From: an uncultured Nitrospira sp.
GTDB lineage: Bacteria; Nitrospirota; Nitrospiria; Nitrospirales; Nitrospiraceae
Direction of reading: 5' to 3'
DNA length: 36,638 nt
NCBI GenBank assembly: GCA_902500805.1
Contig: CABVSA010000034.1
Coordinates: 1-36,638, forward strand
Shown: piece after piece, positions 9,113-17,207 of the stretch
Layout: each line of letters begins with the position of its first letter
Numbering within the stretch: the stretch's first letter is position 1
Notes under the pieces: generated by a model
The model's database searches: none
Told to the model about the DNA's origin: nothing
The model's input: the letters and a program-made list of their open reading frames with translations, nothing else
Made by a program: the position numbers and the translations under genes

Positions 9113-9375
9113 TTCTCTAGCAGTGTGCCATCGTTGTCCAGGTGAGGACGCATCGTGAGAAAAATGAAGTGCCACTTTAGGAAACTCACCGTTGCGGGAT
9201 CTCCACCGCACAGATTCTCCTCGGACCATCCTTTTGTGAGGATGGCAGCACGTGTCTGAACAAGTAGCCCAACGTGTGCCAAGCCGAAGTTGCGGTGGTG
9301 CCGGGAGTTCAAGCCGTATCCTGGCAGAATCTTGTTCAAACGCTGTGAATAGTTTTCACGGCTCCCCGTGGCCAT
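9109..9375 (-). CDS. Possible minus-strand ORF, unrecognised
   Basis: An 88-codon frame opposite the end of the phosphoketolase gene and its downstream gap. Its start ATG has AGAGGGA touching it, a poor spacing. The translation has no obvious domain, signal peptide or repeat. It is listed because it occupies most of an otherwise empty gap; it may be chance or a gene remnant. Confidence 0.2.
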   Translation of the reverse strand: MATGSRENYSQRLNKILPGYGLNSRHHRNFGLAHVGLLVQTRAAILTKGWSEENLCGGDPATVSFLKWHFIFLTMRPHLDNDGTLLEN

Positions 9376-9507
9376 TCCCTCTATGAGCCGCTCCCTTCGC
9401 TCGCATCAAAAACATGTGAAATTACTGTATAAATATGCTATCGGATAGGCCTCAGAAGCCGTTCAACGGTCAAGCCGAATCACGTCATCACGGGAGGATC
9501 GAGAGAT
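9113..9507. other. Intergenic gap between the carbon operon and DUF1207 gene
   Basis: Apart from the doubtful minus-strand ORF, nothing is supported. GGCAC (9101) and GTGCC (9126) could pair around a 20-nt loop at the end of the operon, but no T-run follows. An AT-rich patch (ACTGTATAAATATGCTAT, about 9424-9441) may include a -10 element for the next gene. GGGAGG at 9491-9496 is that gene's ribosome site. Confidence 0.35.
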
Positions 9508-10461
9508 ATGGGCCGGTTGGTTTCGTGTTTGTCACGAGTCATGGGTTTGGGGTGGGCGGTGCTCTTGCTGGTCGGGTACGCCTATGCGGATGAGCCCGAG
9601 CCAAAGAATCCGGAGGAAGCCAAAGCACCAACTGTCATCGATTGTCGGTATGATCATCATGACGAGGGGGAGACGAGCGAGGCTTTTCCATCCGACGATG
9701 TCTTTCGTCCCCTGATGGCGGATCCCAAGCAGCCGCAGTTCTTTGCCGTCTGGCAACAGTCGCGGTCGCGGACGGACAATTCCTCCTTCAGTCTGGGGTC
9801 AGTGGCCATCGGAGAGAATTTTGGATTTTACACAAATCGGAAAGGCTGCAACGGATGGCAAGTGGGACTGCTCACGGGAGTCTTTGCGCAGTTCAACCTG
9901 GATGAAAAGAATGCGGCATTGATCAACACGGATTTTAACGTGGGGATCCCGCTTTCGTGGCGGTCGGGGAATTGGTCGGCGAGGCTTCGCTACTATCACC
10001 AGAGCAGTCATCTCGGTGATGAATTCTTGGCCAGTCATCCGGACATCAAACCGTCGACTTTCATCTTGGAGGAGGCGGAAGGTATCCTGTCCTATGACTA
10101 CCGATGGCTTCGTCTGTATGGAGGAGCAGCAGTGCTCGTCCACCGTGAGCCGTCGACGATCGATCGTACCCGAGTCCAATGGGGATTTGAGGCACGGGCC
10201 CCATCGATGAGGACCAGAATCCTGGAGCCGTTCCTCAATCGCTTGCTCCTCACGCCCGTGTTATCGGGAGATTTCAAGTCGCATGAGGAACTGGGTTGGA
10301 TCGTCAACACGAATGTGCTCGGTGGTTTTGAATGGTCTCGCACCGGATCCCGCCGGCACTTTCGTATCATGGCGACCTATTTCCACGGTCATAATCCGTA
10401 TGGGCAATTCTACAATCAAAAGATCGAGTCGATCGGTGTCGGGGCCTATTTCACGTTTTAG
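9508..10461 (+). CDS. DUF1207-type outer membrane protein
   Basis: A 317-residue exported protein. Residues 1-27 form a signal peptide (hydrophobic VMGLGWAVLLLVGYA, then AYADE). The mature part has the DUF1207 hallmark FRPLMADPKQPQFFAVWQ, then alternating amphipathic strands (WSARLRYYHQSSHLGDEF, WLRLYGGAAVLVH), and ends in Phe (GVGAYFTF) as beta-barrel proteins do. The family is predicted to be an outer membrane barrel of unknown function. The ATG at 9508 has GGGAGG about 11 nt upstream. It lies 44 nt before ftsH and may be co-transcribed with it. Confidence 0.82.
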   Translation: MGRLVSCLSRVMGLGWAVLLLVGYAYADEPEPKNPEEAKAPTVIDCRYDHHDEGETSEAFPSDDVFRPLMADPKQPQFFAVWQQSRSRTDNSSFSLGSVAIGENFGFYTNRKGCNGWQVGLLTGVFAQFNLDEKNAALINTDFNVGIPLSWRSGNWSARLRYYHQSSHLGDEFLASHPDIKPSTFILEEAEGILSYDYRWLRLYGGAAVLVHREPSTIDRTRVQWGFEARAPSMRTRILEPFLNRLLLTPVLSGDFKSHEELGWIVNTNVLGGFEWSRTGSRRHFRIMATYFHGHNPYGQFYNQKIESIGVGAYFTF

Positions 10462-10505
10462 CCCAGTGCAGGTCAGATCCGGCATCTGGAGTGTGGAGCG
10501 GTGCG

Positions 10506-12323
10506 ATGAACAATAAAGTTTCTTTCTCTATCTGGTATGTGTTGTTGGCCGTGATGGCCGTCGTGCTTGTGCATGATCTCATTCATACCTTCAACAAGGT
10601 GGAAGAACTCCCCTACAGCGAATTTAAGAAGTTGGTGGCCGACGGCAAGATCGCAGAGGTCGCGGTTGCCAACCATGTGCTGACGGGAAAACTGAAACCC
10701 GGGGGTGAGTCGAAGGAACAGAAATCCTTTGCGACCGTGCGAGTCGAAGATCCGGACTTGGTTCGTGAACTTAATCAACATGGCGTGACGTTCACCGGAG
10801 TGATCGAATCCACCTTTTGGCGTGATCTTTTGTCGTGGATCATTCCGGTCGCGCTGTTTGTCGGGATTTGGTTCTTTATCCTCAAGCGATTTGGCCAAGC
10901 CCAAGGCGGCTTCATGCAGGTCGGGCAATCGAAAGCGAAGATCTATGTGGAGAAGGACATTAAGGTGACGTTCGAGGATGTCGCAGGTGTGGACGAAGCC
11001 AAGGACGAACTGCGTGAGGTGATCGAATTTCTTAAGACACCGGAGAAGTTCACCAAGCTCGGCGGCAAGATTCCCAAAGGGATTCTGCTCGTCGGACCTC
11101 CGGGCACCGGCAAGACGCTGCTGGCACGAGCCGTCGCCGGCGAGGCCGGAGTGACGTTCTTCAGCATCAGTGGTTCAGAGTTCGTCGAGATGTTTGTGGG
11201 GGTCGGTGCGGCACGAGTTCGTGATCTCTTTGATCAGGCCAAGCTCAAAGCGCCCTGCATTATTTTTATCGATGAGTTAGATGCCCTGGGAAAAGCGCGA
11301 GGCGCGGGGCCGATGGGACATGAAGAGCGGGAGCAAACGCTCAATCAGTTACTGGTTGAGATGGATGGTTTCGATCCTCGCATCGGGGTCATCCTCATGG
11401 CCGCGACCAATCGTCCGGAAATCCTTGATCCTGCATTGCTTCGAGCCGGTCGGTTCGATCGTCATGTGGTCGTGGACCGTCCTGATAAGAAGGGCCGGCT
11501 TGACGTGCTCCGGGTTCATGCCAAGAAAGTGGCACTGGGTCCGGACGCCGATCTCGAGAATATCTCTGCAATGACCCCGGGGTTCTCTGGAGCCGATTTG
11601 GCCAACATCATCAACGAGGCGGCGTTATTGGCTGTGCGTCGCGGTAAGGATGAAGTCGGTATGTCCGAGTTGCAGGAGGCGGTTGAGCGAGTCATTGCGG
11701 GCTTAGAAAAGAAGAATCGGGTTCTGAACAAGATGGAAAAAGAGAGGGTGGCCTACCACGAGACGGGCCATGCCCTCATTGCCATATCATTGCCGGGGAT
11801 GGATCAGGTGCAGAAGATCTCGATTATTCCACGAGGTGTTGCAGCGCTCGGGTATACGTTGCAGTTGCCGACGGAAGACCGGTTTCTCATGACGAAATCG
11901 GAATTGGAGAATAAAGTAGCGGTGTTGCTCGGGGGGCGAATTGCCGAAGAGACGATCTTCGGCGAAGCCTCCACGGGAGCTCAGAATGATCTTCTGAAAG
12001 CTACGGACATCGCCAAAAGTATGGTGAAGGCCTACGGCATGAGCGAGAAACTCGGCACGATCACACTGGAGCGGGAACGACAACCGCAATTTCTTCAGCT
12101 CCCTGTCGCGTCGGAAAAGGGTGATTATTCAGAAGAGACCGCCCGTGAAATTGATTGCGAAGTGCGCCGGATCGTCGATGAGCAGTATGGACGGGTGCGG
12201 CAATTGCTGGAAGCCAAGAAGGTCGTGCTACAGCAAGGGGCCACGCTCTTGTTGGAGCGTGAGGTGATTACCGGGGCTGAGCTGAAGGCTATCATGGATA
12301 GTGATCTGAATCGAGCGCATTGA
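10506..12323 (+). CDS. ftsH: ATP-dependent zinc metalloprotease FtsH
   Basis: A 605-residue inner-membrane AAA+ protease that degrades misfolded membrane proteins and short-lived regulators. In order: a transmembrane segment at about 9-27, a short periplasmic domain, a second segment (about 98-118), AAA+ with Walker A GPPGTGKT (197-204) and Walker [10 protein letters not shown], the second-region-of-homology [20 protein letters not shown], and the zinc site HETGH (418-422). The ATG at 10506 has GGAG 7 nt upstream, so it is preferred over the GTG at 10491. The length is slightly below E. coli FtsH. Confidence 0.96.
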   Translation: MNNKVSFSIWYVLLAVMAVVLVHDLIHTFNKVEELPYSEFKKLVADGKIAEVAVANHVLTGKLKPGGESKEQKSFATVRVEDPDLVRELNQHGVTFTGVIESTFWRDLLSWIIPVALFVGIWFFILKRFGQAQGGFMQVGQSKAKIYVEKDIKVTFEDVAGVDEAKDELREVIEFLKTPEKFTKLGGKIPKGILLVGPPGTGKTLLARAVAGEAGVTFFSISGSEFVEMFVGVGAARVRDLFDQAKLKAPCIIFIDELDALGKARGAGPMGHEEREQTLNQLLVEMDGFDPRIGVILMAATNRPEILDPALLRAGRFDRHVVVDRPDKKGRLDVLRVHAKKVALGPDADLENISAMTPGFSGADLANIINEAALLAVRRGKDEVGMSELQEAVERVIAGLEKKNRVLNKMEKERVAYHETGHALIAISLPGMDQVQKISIIPRGVAALGYTLQLPTEDRFLMTKSELENKVAVLLGGRIAEETIFGEASTGAQNDLLKATDIAKSMVKAYGMSEKLGTITLERERQPQFLQLPVASEKGDYSEETAREIDCEVRRIVDEQYGRVRQLLEAKKVVLQQGATLLLEREVITGAELKAIMDSDLNRAH

Positions 12324-12328
12324 TCAAC

Positions 12329-12371
12329 GGTTTCGAGTTTCAGGTTTAAGGTTTCTGAGCAACGTGAAACC
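12329..12371 (+). repeat. Dispersed GTTTCA repeat, copy B (short)
   Basis: GGTTTCGAGTTTCAGGTTTA and AGGTTTCTGAGCAACGTGAAAC directly follow the ftsH stop. This is a shortened copy of the element seen at 1294, 13608 and 28393. It overlaps the earliest possible GTG start of the next gene, an argument for the later ATG. Confidence 0.5.
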
Positions 12372-12408
12372 CGCAGCCGAACGATACGCTGCACAGAGAG
12401 TGAACCCC

Positions 12409-13518
12409 ATGGAGCAGGCAACCATCTCCGTTGATGGGTCTATGATTCATTGCCGAGGGGCCTGGACTCTTCCGAGCCTGGTACAACTGGAACGGCAAAT
12501 CCAAACTCTTCGGTGGCCCGATGGGTCCGATGTCCGATTCGACACCGTGGGTGTGACGGCCATGGATACAGGAGGCGCGCTCTTGCTGCAACGTTGTCTC
12601 AAGCACAGTCTTCGTAACGGTCTGGGGAGTGCTCCCCAAGGGCTAAGACCAGAATTTGCGGACCTGCTTCAGAAAGTCCAACTACAGTGGCCTCGGCCGG
12701 ACCAAGGGGCGGTGGCCCGTAATACAAGCTGGACAGAGAGTCTCACGCATTTGGTGCAGTCTCGGCAAGCAGCCGCCGTCCGTGCACTTGCTTTCATCGG
12801 AGAAAGCACAATTGCATTCGGCCGAGCGTTGAGGCGCCCACGTTCGATTCGGTGGCGGGCTCTCTTGCGGTTCGTCGAACTGGATGGCGTGCGGGCCTTG
12901 CCGATCACCGGACTTCTCACGTTTTTGGTGGGCATCGTCATTGCCTATCAAGGAGCAGAGCAGCTCAGAAAGTTCGGCACGAACATTTTTATCGTCGATC
13001 TAGTCGGCGTCTCGCTGTTACGCGAAATCTCGCCGTTGATCGTGGCCATCTTGATTGCTGGCCGATCAGGCTCAGCCTATGCTGCTGAGATTGGTACCAT
13101 GAAGGTCACGGAGGAATTGGACGCGGTGCGGACATTGGGCATCTCGCCCATGAATCTTCTTGTCTTGCCAAGAGCGCTGGCCCTGGTGATTGCCCTTCCC
13201 CTCTTGACGGTGTACGCGGATGTCGTGGGTGTGTTCGGCGGGATGCTCATTGCCTTGGGAGAGCTCAATGTGAGCTTCGTCGAGTTTGTCACTCGATTTG
13301 AGGAAGCGGTTCCGGTGCGACACTTTTTGATCGGGCTGGGGAAGGCCCCGTTTTTCGCGGCACTCATCGCATTGGTGGGCTGCTATCAAGGATTTCAGAT
13401 CAGGGGCGGTGTGGACGATGTTGGTCGCCACACGACGATCAGTGTCGTACAGGGAATTTTTCTCGTCATTGTGTTTGATGCGATCTGTAGTATCCTGCTG
13501 AATTGGTGGGATCTCTAG
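12409..13518 (+). CDS. mlaE: MlaE-type ABC permease with N-terminal STAS-like domain
   Basis: A 369-residue inner-membrane permease of a lipid transport ABC system. Residues about 1-85 look like a STAS domain (VRFDTVGVTAMDTGGALLLQRCL). From about 140 on is the MlaE core with ITGLLTFLVGIVIAYQGAEQLRKFG, LLREISPLIVAILIAGRSGSAYAAEIGTMKVTEELDA and PRALALVIALPLLTVYADVVG, all family hallmarks. The chosen ATG has AGAGAG 8 nt upstream; a GTG at 12364 would add 15 residues encoded partly by a repeat. The ATPase, MlaD and lipoprotein genes follow. STAS-MlaE fusions are known; the cargo is inferred to be phospholipid. Confidence 0.9.
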   Translation: MEQATISVDGSMIHCRGAWTLPSLVQLERQIQTLRWPDGSDVRFDTVGVTAMDTGGALLLQRCLKHSLRNGLGSAPQGLRPEFADLLQKVQLQWPRPDQGAVARNTSWTESLTHLVQSRQAAAVRALAFIGESTIAFGRALRRPRSIRWRALLRFVELDGVRALPITGLLTFLVGIVIAYQGAEQLRKFGTNIFIVDLVGVSLLREISPLIVAILIAGRSGSAYAAEIGTMKVTEELDAVRTLGISPMNLLVLPRALALVIALPLLTVYADVVGVFGGMLIALGELNVSFVEFVTRFEEAVPVRHFLIGLGKAPFFAALIALVGCYQGFQIRGGVDDVGRHTTISVVQGIFLVIVFDAICSILLNWWDL

Positions 13519-13554
13519 TGTCGTGCTTCATGAATACCTGACATTGACCGTTCA

Positions 13555-13579
13555 CCCTGCGCTTGTCGAAGGGCAAGCG
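13555..13579 (+). repeat. REP-like repeat with short hairpin
   Basis: CCCTGCGCTTGTCGAAGGG is a variant of the repeat at 558-574. CGCTTG and CAAGCG flank TCGAAGGG and can form a 6-bp stem. It lies between mlaE and mlaF, next to a copy of the GTTTCA element. Confidence 0.6.
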
Positions 13580-13607
13580 TGTGAAGCGTGGAACATACGG
13601 GCCCAAC

Positions 13608-13685
13608 AGTTTCACGTTTCGAGTCTCATGTTTCAGGTGTGATTCCTTCACAGCTTGAAACTTTAAACGTGAAACCTGAAACTCT
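13608..13685 (+). repeat. Dispersed GTTTCA inverted-repeat element, copy C
   Basis: The best-formed copy. The left arm begins AGTTTCACGTTTCGAGTC and includes ATGTTTCAGGTGTGA. The right arm includes TCACAGCTTGAAAC, TTTAAACGTGAAACC and TGAAACTCT, an imperfect reverse complement. It would fold into a long imperfect hairpin in the mlaE-mlaF transcript. The full gap 13519-13795 holds this, the REP-like repeat and no supported gene. Confidence 0.65.
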
Positions 13686-13795
13686 GGATCGAAGGAGCGA
13701 GAAACGAATAATGAGGTACGTGAGTGCGGTCTTGCCGGACGAGCTTGTTCATCATCCTCTGATCCTCTACTCGGTGTCTTTGTAAGGTAGCCCTC

Positions 13796-14605
13796 ATGTC
13801 GTCTGCCACGGATACTGAGACACCGGTGATCGAAGTCAGCCATGTCGCGACGAAATTCGGGCAGGCTGTTGTCCATGAAGATATCAGTCTCTCCATCCGG
13901 CGAGGAGAGATCTTTGCGATTGCCGGAGGCAATGGATGTGGCAAGACCACCTTACTGAGAGAAATTATCGGCCTGGTTACACCTTCATCCGGAACGATAC
14001 GGTTGTTCGGACTCGATAGCCGAAAACTGGAGATGGGCGATGGCCACCCCGTTCATCGCCGATTCGGAGTGATGTTCCAGCAGGGCGGCCTGTTCAGTTC
14101 CCTCACGCTGGCTGAAAATGTCGCGGTGCCGTTGCGAGAGCATACGACACTGAGCGCTGGCCTGATCCAGGATATCGTCGCTGCTAAGATCGCGATGGTG
14201 GAGTTACCGTCGGACAGCGCCGCAAAATATCCCAACGAACTCAGCGGGGGGATGCGAAGGCGAGCGGCCCTCGCACGCGCGATCGTGATGGATCCGGAGT
14301 TGTTATTTCTTGATGAGCCGACGGCCGGGCTGGACCCGATCGTGGCGACAGCATTTGATGAACTCGTACTTTCGCTCAAGCGCCTCCTGGGGCTGACTGT
14401 GGTCATGGTGACACATGACCTCGACTCCCTGTGGGGGATTGCGACTCGTGTGGCGGTACTCGGCCGTGGAGCGGTGCTGGGGATTGGCACCATGCAAGAA
14501 TTGGCTCGCTCCGATGACCCGATCGTCCGAGATTATTTCCATGGCCCTCGTGGACGCTCCGCCCGTGAACAGGCAGCACAGAATGGCCGTAGTCGTACTA
14601 TGTGA
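13796..14605 (+). CDS. mlaF: MlaF-type ABC transporter ATPase
   Basis: A 269-residue cytosolic ATPase that powers the MlaE permease. It has Walker A GGNGCGKTT (44-52), a Q-loop (GVMFQQGGLFSSLTLAENV), the signature LSGGMRRRAALARA, Walker B LLFLDEPTAGLDP and the H-loop VMVTHDLDSL. The QGGLFSSLTLAENV wording is typical of Mla/Ttg2A ATPases. AAGGTAG stands about 8 nt before the ATG. It is separated from mlaE by a 277-nt repeat-filled gap, unusual for this operon. Confidence 0.93.
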   Translation: MSSATDTETPVIEVSHVATKFGQAVVHEDISLSIRRGEIFAIAGGNGCGKTTLLREIIGLVTPSSGTIRLFGLDSRKLEMGDGHPVHRRFGVMFQQGGLFSSLTLAENVAVPLREHTTLSAGLIQDIVAAKIAMVELPSDSAAKYPNELSGGMRRRAALARAIVMDPELLFLDEPTAGLDPIVATAFDELVLSLKRLLGLTVVMVTHDLDSLWGIATRVAVLGRGAVLGIGTMQELARSDDPIVRDYFHGPRGRSAREQAAQNGRSRTM

Positions 14606-14716
14606 CGCATTGTTCTAGGACGTTTTTCATTGTGAGTGCTACGTAGGCAGTGTACTGTCAACCCAACACAGCGCACTCGGGCGCTCGTGAATGAAGAGCG
14701 ACGGAACACAGAACAG

Positions 14717-15679
14717 ATGGAACCAAAGGTCAACTATATCGTCGTCGGTTCGTTCGTGGCGTTGCTCAGCGCGGCGATTCTCTCCGGTATTCTCTGGTTG
14801 GGGAAGAGCGATTACCGTGGGTCGTACGATCGATACGAGGCCTACATGACGGAATCAGTGGCAGGGCTCAGTGTCGACTCCAGCGTGAAGTATCGTGGGG
14901 TCGATGTGGGCCGGGTGAAGGCCATTGCTCTGCGTGCCGATAATCCCGAGGAAGTCGTGCTGACATTGGATATTGTGCGAGGCACGCCGGTGAAGACCGA
15001 TACCATTGCCATGCTTGAAACTCAGGGGCTGACGGGCCTTGCCACGATCAATTTGACCGGAGGGAGCCGTGAGGCTCCCGTGTTGCAGACCCAAGCGGGA
15101 CAGACCTATCCGGTGATCAAGACGGGTCCCTCTCTATTTTCTCGTTTGGATAAGACAGCCTCTCGCCTGCTCTCGGAAGAGGGGCTGGGTCAGCTGTTGG
15201 CTGATCTTGATCTGGCGGCCAAAGGGGTGGCGAATGTGTTGAACGACGACAATCGCACCATGCTGACAAAGACCATCAAAGATCTCTCGGATGTGGCCCA
15301 GACTCTTGCCAGCCATAAGGCTCAGATTGAGCATAGTCTAAACGACGCAGCCAAAAGTGCCGAGAATGTAACCAAGCTGACGGCGTCGCTGAATGCACAG
15401 GTTCCTCCCTTGCTCACGGAGATCAACAAGAGCGTGAAAGCCATGGATGTGGCGACCGAGGAGCTTGCGAAGACCACCAAAACCGTGGGAACGGTGGTAA
15501 ATGAGGCCCGTCCAGAGCTGCAGCAATTTACCAAGAGGACCTTGCCGGAAGCTGGTCAATTGGTGACGGAGCTGAGGCAGCTTACCAGTACATTGACACG
15601 CGTGGCGCGGGAGTTAGAACGGGAGCCGAGCTCACTGGTGTTTGGACGAAAGACCCCATCGCGGGGGCCTGGAGAATGA
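14717..15679 (+). CDS. mlaD: MlaD/MCE-domain substrate-binding protein
   Basis: A 320-residue periplasmic protein anchored by one N-terminal membrane segment (about residues 7-25: IVVGSFVALLSAAILSGIL). The MCE domain follows (about 38-115; GLSVDSSVKYRGVDVGRVKAI and GLTGLATINLTGG). A long helical/coiled-coil tail with many Ala, Thr and Leu residues runs to the end, as in longer MCE proteins that bridge the periplasm. The ATG at 14717 begins the standard MEPKVNYIVVG opening; a GTG at 14636 would add 27 unlikely residues. No strong ribosome site is visible. It is followed 33 nt later by the auxiliary lipoprotein. Confidence 0.9.
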   Translation: MEPKVNYIVVGSFVALLSAAILSGILWLGKSDYRGSYDRYEAYMTESVAGLSVDSSVKYRGVDVGRVKAIALRADNPEEVVLTLDIVRGTPVKTDTIAMLETQGLTGLATINLTGGSREAPVLQTQAGQTYPVIKTGPSLFSRLDKTASRLLSEEGLGQLLADLDLAAKGVANVLNDDNRTMLTKTIKDLSDVAQTLASHKAQIEHSLNDAAKSAENVTKLTASLNAQVPPLLTEINKSVKAMDVATEELAKTTKTVGTVVNEARPELQQFTKRTLPEAGQLVTELRQLTSTLTRVARELEREPSSLVFGRKTPSRGPGE

Positions 15680-15712
15680 GCCGGTTAGAGAACGAACAGT
15701 TGTGAAGAGGGT

Positions 15713-16354
15713 ATGATTTCTTATCGGATCGTCCACGCGAGCTGTGTGGTATTGGCGCTGGTCACGAGCGGCTGCATTTCATTCCGCGGCGGATCTGAAG
15801 CGGCTCACACCTATCAATTGAGTCTTGAGGGAGCACAGAGGGAGGTGCACGCTGCCGATGGGAATAGCCCTGTCGTTCAGTTGAGTCCTCCTCAAGCCGA
15901 GCCTGGATTTGAAACCCCTCGAATGGTCTACCTCAAGCGACCCTACGAGTTGGAGTATTTTGCTGCGAATCAATGGGCCGACACGCCGGCGAACATGGTT
16001 GCCCCCTTGTTGGCTCAGAGCTTGAGTCAGAGCGGCATCTGGCGTGATGTCGTGTTGTTGCCAAGCTTGGTGCCGGGTGATTATCGGCTTGATGTCTATG
16101 GATTTGCCCTGCAACAGGAATTTTTTCAGCAGCCTAGCCGCGTGAGAGTGACGGCGCGTGCCCAGTTGGTGGATCTCAAGCTATCCATGATTGTGGGGAT
16201 GCAGCGCTTTGAAGCCATTGAACCTGCACCGAGCGAAAACGCTTATGGTGGTGTGGTTGCTGCCAATCGAGCAGTTGCTGCGTTGCTTGATCAGATCACG
16301 GTCTGGCTCAGGGAATGCGTTGGACACTCACCCACCTGCCGCCGCTCAATGTGA
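15713..16354 (+). CDS. ABC-type transport auxiliary lipoprotein (PqiC/ABC_trans_aux type)
   Basis: A 213-residue lipoprotein. The lipobox LVTSGC ends at about residue 21 after a hydrophobic signal. The mature part has VYLKRPYELEYFAANQWADTPANMVAPLLAQSLSQSG, a pattern typical of the auxiliary lipoproteins that accompany MCE transporters. GAAGAGGG lies just upstream of the start. As the last gene of the Mla block, it probably supports lipid transfer at the outer membrane. It converges with the phosphopantetheinyl transferase gene, leaving only 37 nt. Confidence 0.85.
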   Translation: MISYRIVHASCVVLALVTSGCISFRGGSEAAHTYQLSLEGAQREVHAADGNSPVVQLSPPQAEPGFETPRMVYLKRPYELEYFAANQWADTPANMVAPLLAQSLSQSGIWRDVVLLPSLVPGDYRLDVYGFALQQEFFQQPSRVRVTARAQLVDLKLSMIVGMQRFEAIEPAPSENAYGGVVAANRAVAALLDQITVWLRECVGHSPTCRRSM

Positions 16355-16370
16355 TTGAGGCAAGACGAAG

Positions 16371-16384
16371 GGAGCGACGGCTCC
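16371..16384. terminator. Small hairpin between convergent genes
   Basis: GGAGC-GACG-GCTCC forms a compact 5-bp stem in the 37-nt space between two convergent genes, where a bidirectional terminator would sit. No T-run follows on either strand, so intrinsic termination is doubtful. Confidence 0.25.
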
Positions 16385-16391
16385 GGTTGTG

Positions 16392-17207
16392 CTATTCGCC
16401 CTGCTTCATGACGCTTAAGTCCTGTGCAGTTACTGCGGCTTCCCATCCTTCCCCACAAGAGAGAAGACACACGTGAAGCGGGGCTGTGAACCGTGAACCC
16501 AAGCGGACCTGAACATCCCCGTTGAGTTCATGTTGGCCAAGGACAACCTCGCAGTCGGACAGTCCACGGAGCCCGATACCTTGCGCCTTCAGCACCGCTT
16601 CTTTCACGACCCAATAGCGGAAAAATATCATGGCACGCTGCGCTTCGGTTGCTTGCGTAATCACAGCATGTTCGGAGGGGGCAAAGTAGCGTTCGGATAG
16701 TTTCACAACCTCGACGTTGGACCGAACCAATTCAAGATCGACGCCGACCTCCTGAGCCTTCGAGACTGCAATGAGCGCCCGGTTATGGGCATGGGATAAA
16801 TTAAAGGTAATTGCGGAATGTCCCCGTACATCTCCCGCTACAAAGGGCTTGCCTGCCTCTGTACGTCCCAGTGAGACTTCATCGGGGTTGACGTCAAGGT
16901 ATCGGCTCAGTATGGCCCGGAGTCCTCCGTGAGCCAGCACGTAGTGCTGCCGGTCTTGCTCGCGAATCAATCGGGTTGCGCGCTGACGCTCTGCTTCATC
17001 CAGCCACTCCGAACATCGCGTAATGCACCATGGCGACCCCTCAAGTTCAATCCCCCAGAGGTGCACGGCGTTCGGTTCAAGCTGGATATGACCCCGCAGG
17101 ATTGTATCGGCGAGGTGTTCAATTGGCTGGAACGAGATCAGCACGTTGCTATCCTCAATGTGGACATCACCCTGCTTGTTCGGGTAAAGGAGGCTGGCGA
17201 AACTCAC
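16392..17207 (-). CDS. 4'-phosphopantetheinyl transferase, Sfp type
   Basis: A 271-residue enzyme that moves phosphopantetheine from CoA to the Ser of carrier domains. Family signatures are FNLSHAHNRALIAVS near residue 134, VGVDLE near 153 and RYWVVKEAVLKAQGIGL near 197 (the W-x3-KEA motif with the metal-binding Glu). Its ATG overlaps the synthetase stop (ATGA), so it is translationally coupled and surely serves the three carrier domains of that protein (Ser627, Ser1698, Ser2754). The length suits the Sfp/Gsp class rather than small AcpS enzymes. Confidence 0.93.
   Translation of the reverse strand: MSFASLLYPNKQGDVHIEDSNVLISFQPIEHLADTILRGHIQLEPNAVHLWGIELEGSPWCITRCSEWLDEAERQRATRLIREQDRQHYVLAHGGLRAILSRYLDVNPDEVSLGRTEAGKPFVAGDVRGHSAITFNLSHAHNRALIAVSKAQEVGVDLELVRSNVEVVKLSERYFAPSEHAVITQATEAQRAMIFFRYWVVKEAVLKAQGIGLRGLSDCEVVLGQHELNGDVQVRLGSRFTAPLHVCLLSCGEGWEAAVTAQDLSVMKQGE

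Noticed and set aside
9101..9130. GGCAC/GTGCC stem at the end of the carbon operon as a terminator
   Set aside because: Five base pairs with a 20-nt loop and no T-run; too weak to call.
10473..10487. CAGAT/ATCTG hairpin between the DUF1207 gene and ftsH
   Set aside because: Short stem without a T-run; could be chance, and the two genes may be co-transcribed.
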